Below the pieces are notes generated by a model. The model saw only the letters and a list, made by a program, of their open reading frames with translations. It was not told the origin of the DNA and did no database searches. This document shows, piece by piece, positions 62,175-64,000 of a DNA stretch of 64,000 nucleotides. The position numbers were made by a program, and so were the translations under genes. Each line of letters begins with the position of its first letter. The first letter of the stretch is position 1. The stretch covers positions 186,001 through 250,000 of the forward strand of contig NZ_JAATVW010000003.1 in NCBI RefSeq assembly GCF_011947225.1. Direction: 5' to 3'. This DNA is from Planosporangium flavigriseum. Its GTDB lineage: Bacteria > Actinomycetota > Actinomycetes > Mycobacteriales > Micromonosporaceae.

Positions 62175-63137
62175 GTGACCGTCAAGGCCGTGACCGCGCA
62201 CCATCGCACCGAGGAGTCGCACGCCAACCTGCCCGAGGCGATGCGGGAGGCGGTCGATGCGTTCGCCCGGCACCTCTCCGTCGAGCGCAACCGGTCGACG
62301 CACACCGTCCGGGCGTACGTGAGCGATGTGGTGTCGCTGCTCGACCACGCCGTCCGAATGGGTGGGCGCTCCCCCGCCGACGTGGACCTGGCCGTCCTGC
62401 GCAGCTGGCTCGCCCGGCTGCGGACGGCCGGCGCCGCGCGTACCACGCTCGCCAGGCGCGGGGCCGCCGCGCGTACGTTCTGCGCCTGGGCGTACCGGGA
62501 GAAGCTCGCGCCGGCCGACGCCGGCCAGCGCCTCGCCAGCCCCAAGGGACGGCGTGAACTGCCCGGCGTTCTGCGCTCCGACGAGGCCACCACGCTCGTG
62601 ACCACGCCGACCCGCGAGCCTGACGAGAACCCCGCGCTCGTCCTGCGCGACCGGCTGGTCCTCGAACTGCTCTACGCCACCGGGATCCGCGTCGCCGAGC
62701 TGTGCGGGCTCGACCTGGACGACGTCGACCGCGCCCGCCGGGTCGTACGCGTATTCGGCAAAGGCGCCAAGGAGCGCGCCGTACCCTATGGCGCCCCGGC
62801 CGAACAGGCTCTCGACGCGTACCTGCGACGCGGGCGGCCGGCCCTGGTCGGCCCGAAGAGCGGATCGGCGCTGCTGCTCGGGGCGCGCGGCGGGCGGCTG
62901 GTCGCCACCGCGGCGCGGCGAATCGTTTCCGCCGCCGCGACCGCCGCCGGACTACCGCACATGTCCCCGCACGGCCTGCGCCACTCAGCAGCGACGCACC
63001 TGGTCGAAGGCGGTGCCGACCTGCGCGCCGTCCAGGAGATCCTCGGGCACGCCTCGCTGTCGAGCACCCAGATCTACACCCACGTGTCGGTAGAACGGCT
63101 ACGCGCGGCGTACCGGCAAGCTCACCCGCGTGCCTGA
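62175..63137 (+). CDS. xerC: tyrosine recombinase XerC
   Basis: A 320-residue tyrosine recombinase that resolves chromosome dimers at dif. The core-binding domain (FARHLSVERNRSTHTVRAYVSDVVSLLDHA) is followed by the catalytic domain. The catalytic residues are Arg in TGIRVAELCGL, Lys in GKGAKERAVP, His-x-x-Arg in HGLRHSAATH, and the His and Tyr in LGHASLSSTQIYTHVS. The GTG start at 62175 is weak and a downstream GTG at 62190 is possible. It is divergent from the sugar operon; in M. tuberculosis it lies near dprA, as here. Confidence 0.93.
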   Translation: MTVKAVTAHHRTEESHANLPEAMREAVDAFARHLSVERNRSTHTVRAYVSDVVSLLDHAVRMGGRSPADVDLAVLRSWLARLRTAGAARTTLARRGAAARTFCAWAYREKLAPADAGQRLASPKGRRELPGVLRSDEATTLVTTPTREPDENPALVLRDRLVLELLYATGIRVAELCGLDLDDVDRARRVVRVFGKGAKERAVPYGAPAEQALDAYLRRGRPALVGPKSGSALLLGARGGRLVATAARRIVSAAATAAGLPHMSPHGLRHSAATHLVEGGADLRAVQEILGHASLSSTQIYTHVSVERLRAAYRQAHPRA

Positions 63138-63184
63138 GCCACGCACGCCAGCCCGGACCAATCCGTCCACCGCCAGGTGAGAGC

Positions 63185-64000
63185 TCAGCGGCCGGCCAGC
63201 TCGGGCGAGGCGACCGGAGTCTGGTCAGCAGGCGCGGGAGCCGGCGTCGATGTCGAGGGTCCGGTCCGGGAGGGCTCCGGCTGCCCCTCCTCGGAGCCGG
63301 CCGGATTCGGCTCGCCCCGTCCCGGTTCAGGCTCGCGCAGCGACCGCGGCGTCCAGTTTCTCCACCGCAGGGCGGGCTTCTCCACCAGGTGCCATGAGGC
63401 ATACGCACAGGCGAACGCCGCGGCGGCGGTGACAGCGAAGAAGCCCCAGAGCCCGAGCACTGTCACGCCGAACTTCGCCATCGTCTGTTGCACCGGAAAG
63501 GCATAGATGTAGACGCCGTACGAGTAGTCGTTGGTACGGCCGACCCGGTGCAGTGCCCGGGGCAGCCGCACGGCGAGCCACAGGATCGTGTATTCGTAGA
63601 AGAGCAGGCCCGGCCCGAACAGCCCGCCGTTGACGACGAACCCTGCGAGGACGGCGAGAGACGCCACACCCAGCAGGTCGTTGATCGGCAGCCGGTCACT
63701 GTACAGCTCGGCGGCGGCGCCCATCAGGAACATGAAGCCGTACCACAGGAACCAGGCCTTCGCGAAGGAACCGAGCAGGGGGAACGGCCCGAACAAGCCC
63801 TCCGTCCAGAGCGGGGCGTGTCCGAAGCGGAGCTGCTCAAAGTGGTTCCAGACCAGCACCCCGAAAACGAGGACGCCGGAGAGCAGGACAAGCAGTCGCG
63901 CCCGGTGCAGCACCATGAGCGCGGCGAGCGCGGCGACGATCAGGTAGCAGGCGATCTCGTAGCTGAGGGTCCACAGCGAGCCGTTTACCAGGGCGACGTG
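63185..64000 (-). CDS. acyltransferase 3 family membrane protein (partial)
   Basis: The 3' part of an OafA/YrhL-type acyltransferase-3, which O-acylates exopolysaccharides, antibiotics or cell-wall sugars. The open frame runs to the right edge, where GSLWTLSYEIACYLI (the conserved xSLWxL-x-x-E motif) is read. Seven to eight membrane helices follow, including WFLWYGFMFLMGAAAELYSDRLP and SYGVYIYAFPVQQTM. A C-terminal Pro/Ser/Glu-rich cytoplasmic tail of about 55 residues ends it. Start and N terminus lie outside the window. Confidence 0.88.
   Translation of the reverse strand, partial: HVALVNGSLWTLSYEIACYLIVAALAALMVLHRARLLVLLSGVLVFGVLVWNHFEQLRFGHAPLWTEGLFGPFPLLGSFAKAWFLWYGFMFLMGAAAELYSDRLPINDLLGVASLAVLAGFVVNGGLFGPGLLFYEYTILWLAVRLPRALHRVGRTNDYSYGVYIYAFPVQQTMAKFGVTVLGLWGFFAVTAAAAFACAYASWHLVEKPALRWRNWTPRSLREPEPGRGEPNPAGSEEGQPEPSRTGPSTSTPAPAPADQTPVASPELAGR

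Overview
This window is chromosomal DNA from a very GC-rich actinomycete, most likely a member of the Micromonosporaceae (Micromonospora, Actinoplanes and relatives). The evidence is the strongly G/C-biased third codon positions, frequent GTG starts and ATGA/GTGA stop-start overlaps. The gene order also follows, in blocks, the order known for the corresponding core region of Mycobacterium tuberculosis (dapB-pepR-gpsI-rpsO-ribF-truB-dinF-rbfA-infB-ylxR-nusA-rimP; mapB-glnA4-aldC-SDR; GNAT-gcpE-rip-dxr; rlmN-cdsA-frr-pyrH-tsf-rpsB; yraN-yifB-dprA-xerC). No tRNA, rRNA, CRISPR array, transposase or prophage gene was recognised.

Layout. 1-3.7 kb: end of a DUF4097 protein, a DUF2752 membrane protein, an AlkZ/YcaQ-type DNA glycosylase and two tandem GNAT acetyltransferases. 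3.7-19.8 kb: a long leftward block for translation and RNA metabolism, transcribed in the order rimP, nusA, ylxR, infB, (terminator), DUF503, rbfA, two small membrane proteins, a 34-residue small gene, a MATE transporter, truB, ribF, a rhomboid-like protein, rpsO, pnp, an M16 peptidase and dapB. 20.0-25.6 kb: rightward genes: a lipoprotein/ferritin-like pair, then a PadR repressor with its own ABC-type exporter, and an F420-dependent nitroreductase-like protein. 25.6-33.2 kb: a VIT1 transporter, map, and a leftward catabolic operon (APC permease, GntR regulator, GlnA4-like glutamine synthetase, aldehyde dehydrogenase, SDR).

33.2-39.7 kb: the MEP isoprenoid genes dxr and ispG flanking the site-2 protease rip, with a PlsC-like acyltransferase, GNAT proteins (one a remnant), a second PadR regulator and a cold-shock gene. 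40-46 kb: a metallo-beta-lactamase/Rieske fusion, a small DUF2631-like membrane protein, a large GT39-like membrane protein, a protein with four DivIVA-type segments, and rlmN. 46-51 kb: cdsA, frr, pyrH, tsf, rpsB (leftward). 52-56.6 kb: a DapC-like aminotransferase, yraN, yifB and dprA (rightward). 56.8-62 kb: a STAS protein, a chagasin-like protease inhibitor and a LacI-controlled sugar ABC importer, sitting between dprA and xerC. The window ends inside an acyltransferase-3 membrane protein.

Most of the window is ordinary core genome. The most notable items are accessory or regulatory: a PadR operator overlapping a probably leaderless promoter; a GlnA4-type operon without its amidotransferase gene; a Rieske/MBL fusion; the four-segment DivIVA protein; a 58-codon GNAT remnant kept in the isoprenoid operon; a 34-codon gene with a strong ribosome binding site; and a 46-bp perfect palindrome. 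Several long, perfect hairpins mark the ends or internal joints of operons. Start sites were chosen by ribosome binding site, overlap with neighbours and family length, and alternatives are given where the choice is weak.
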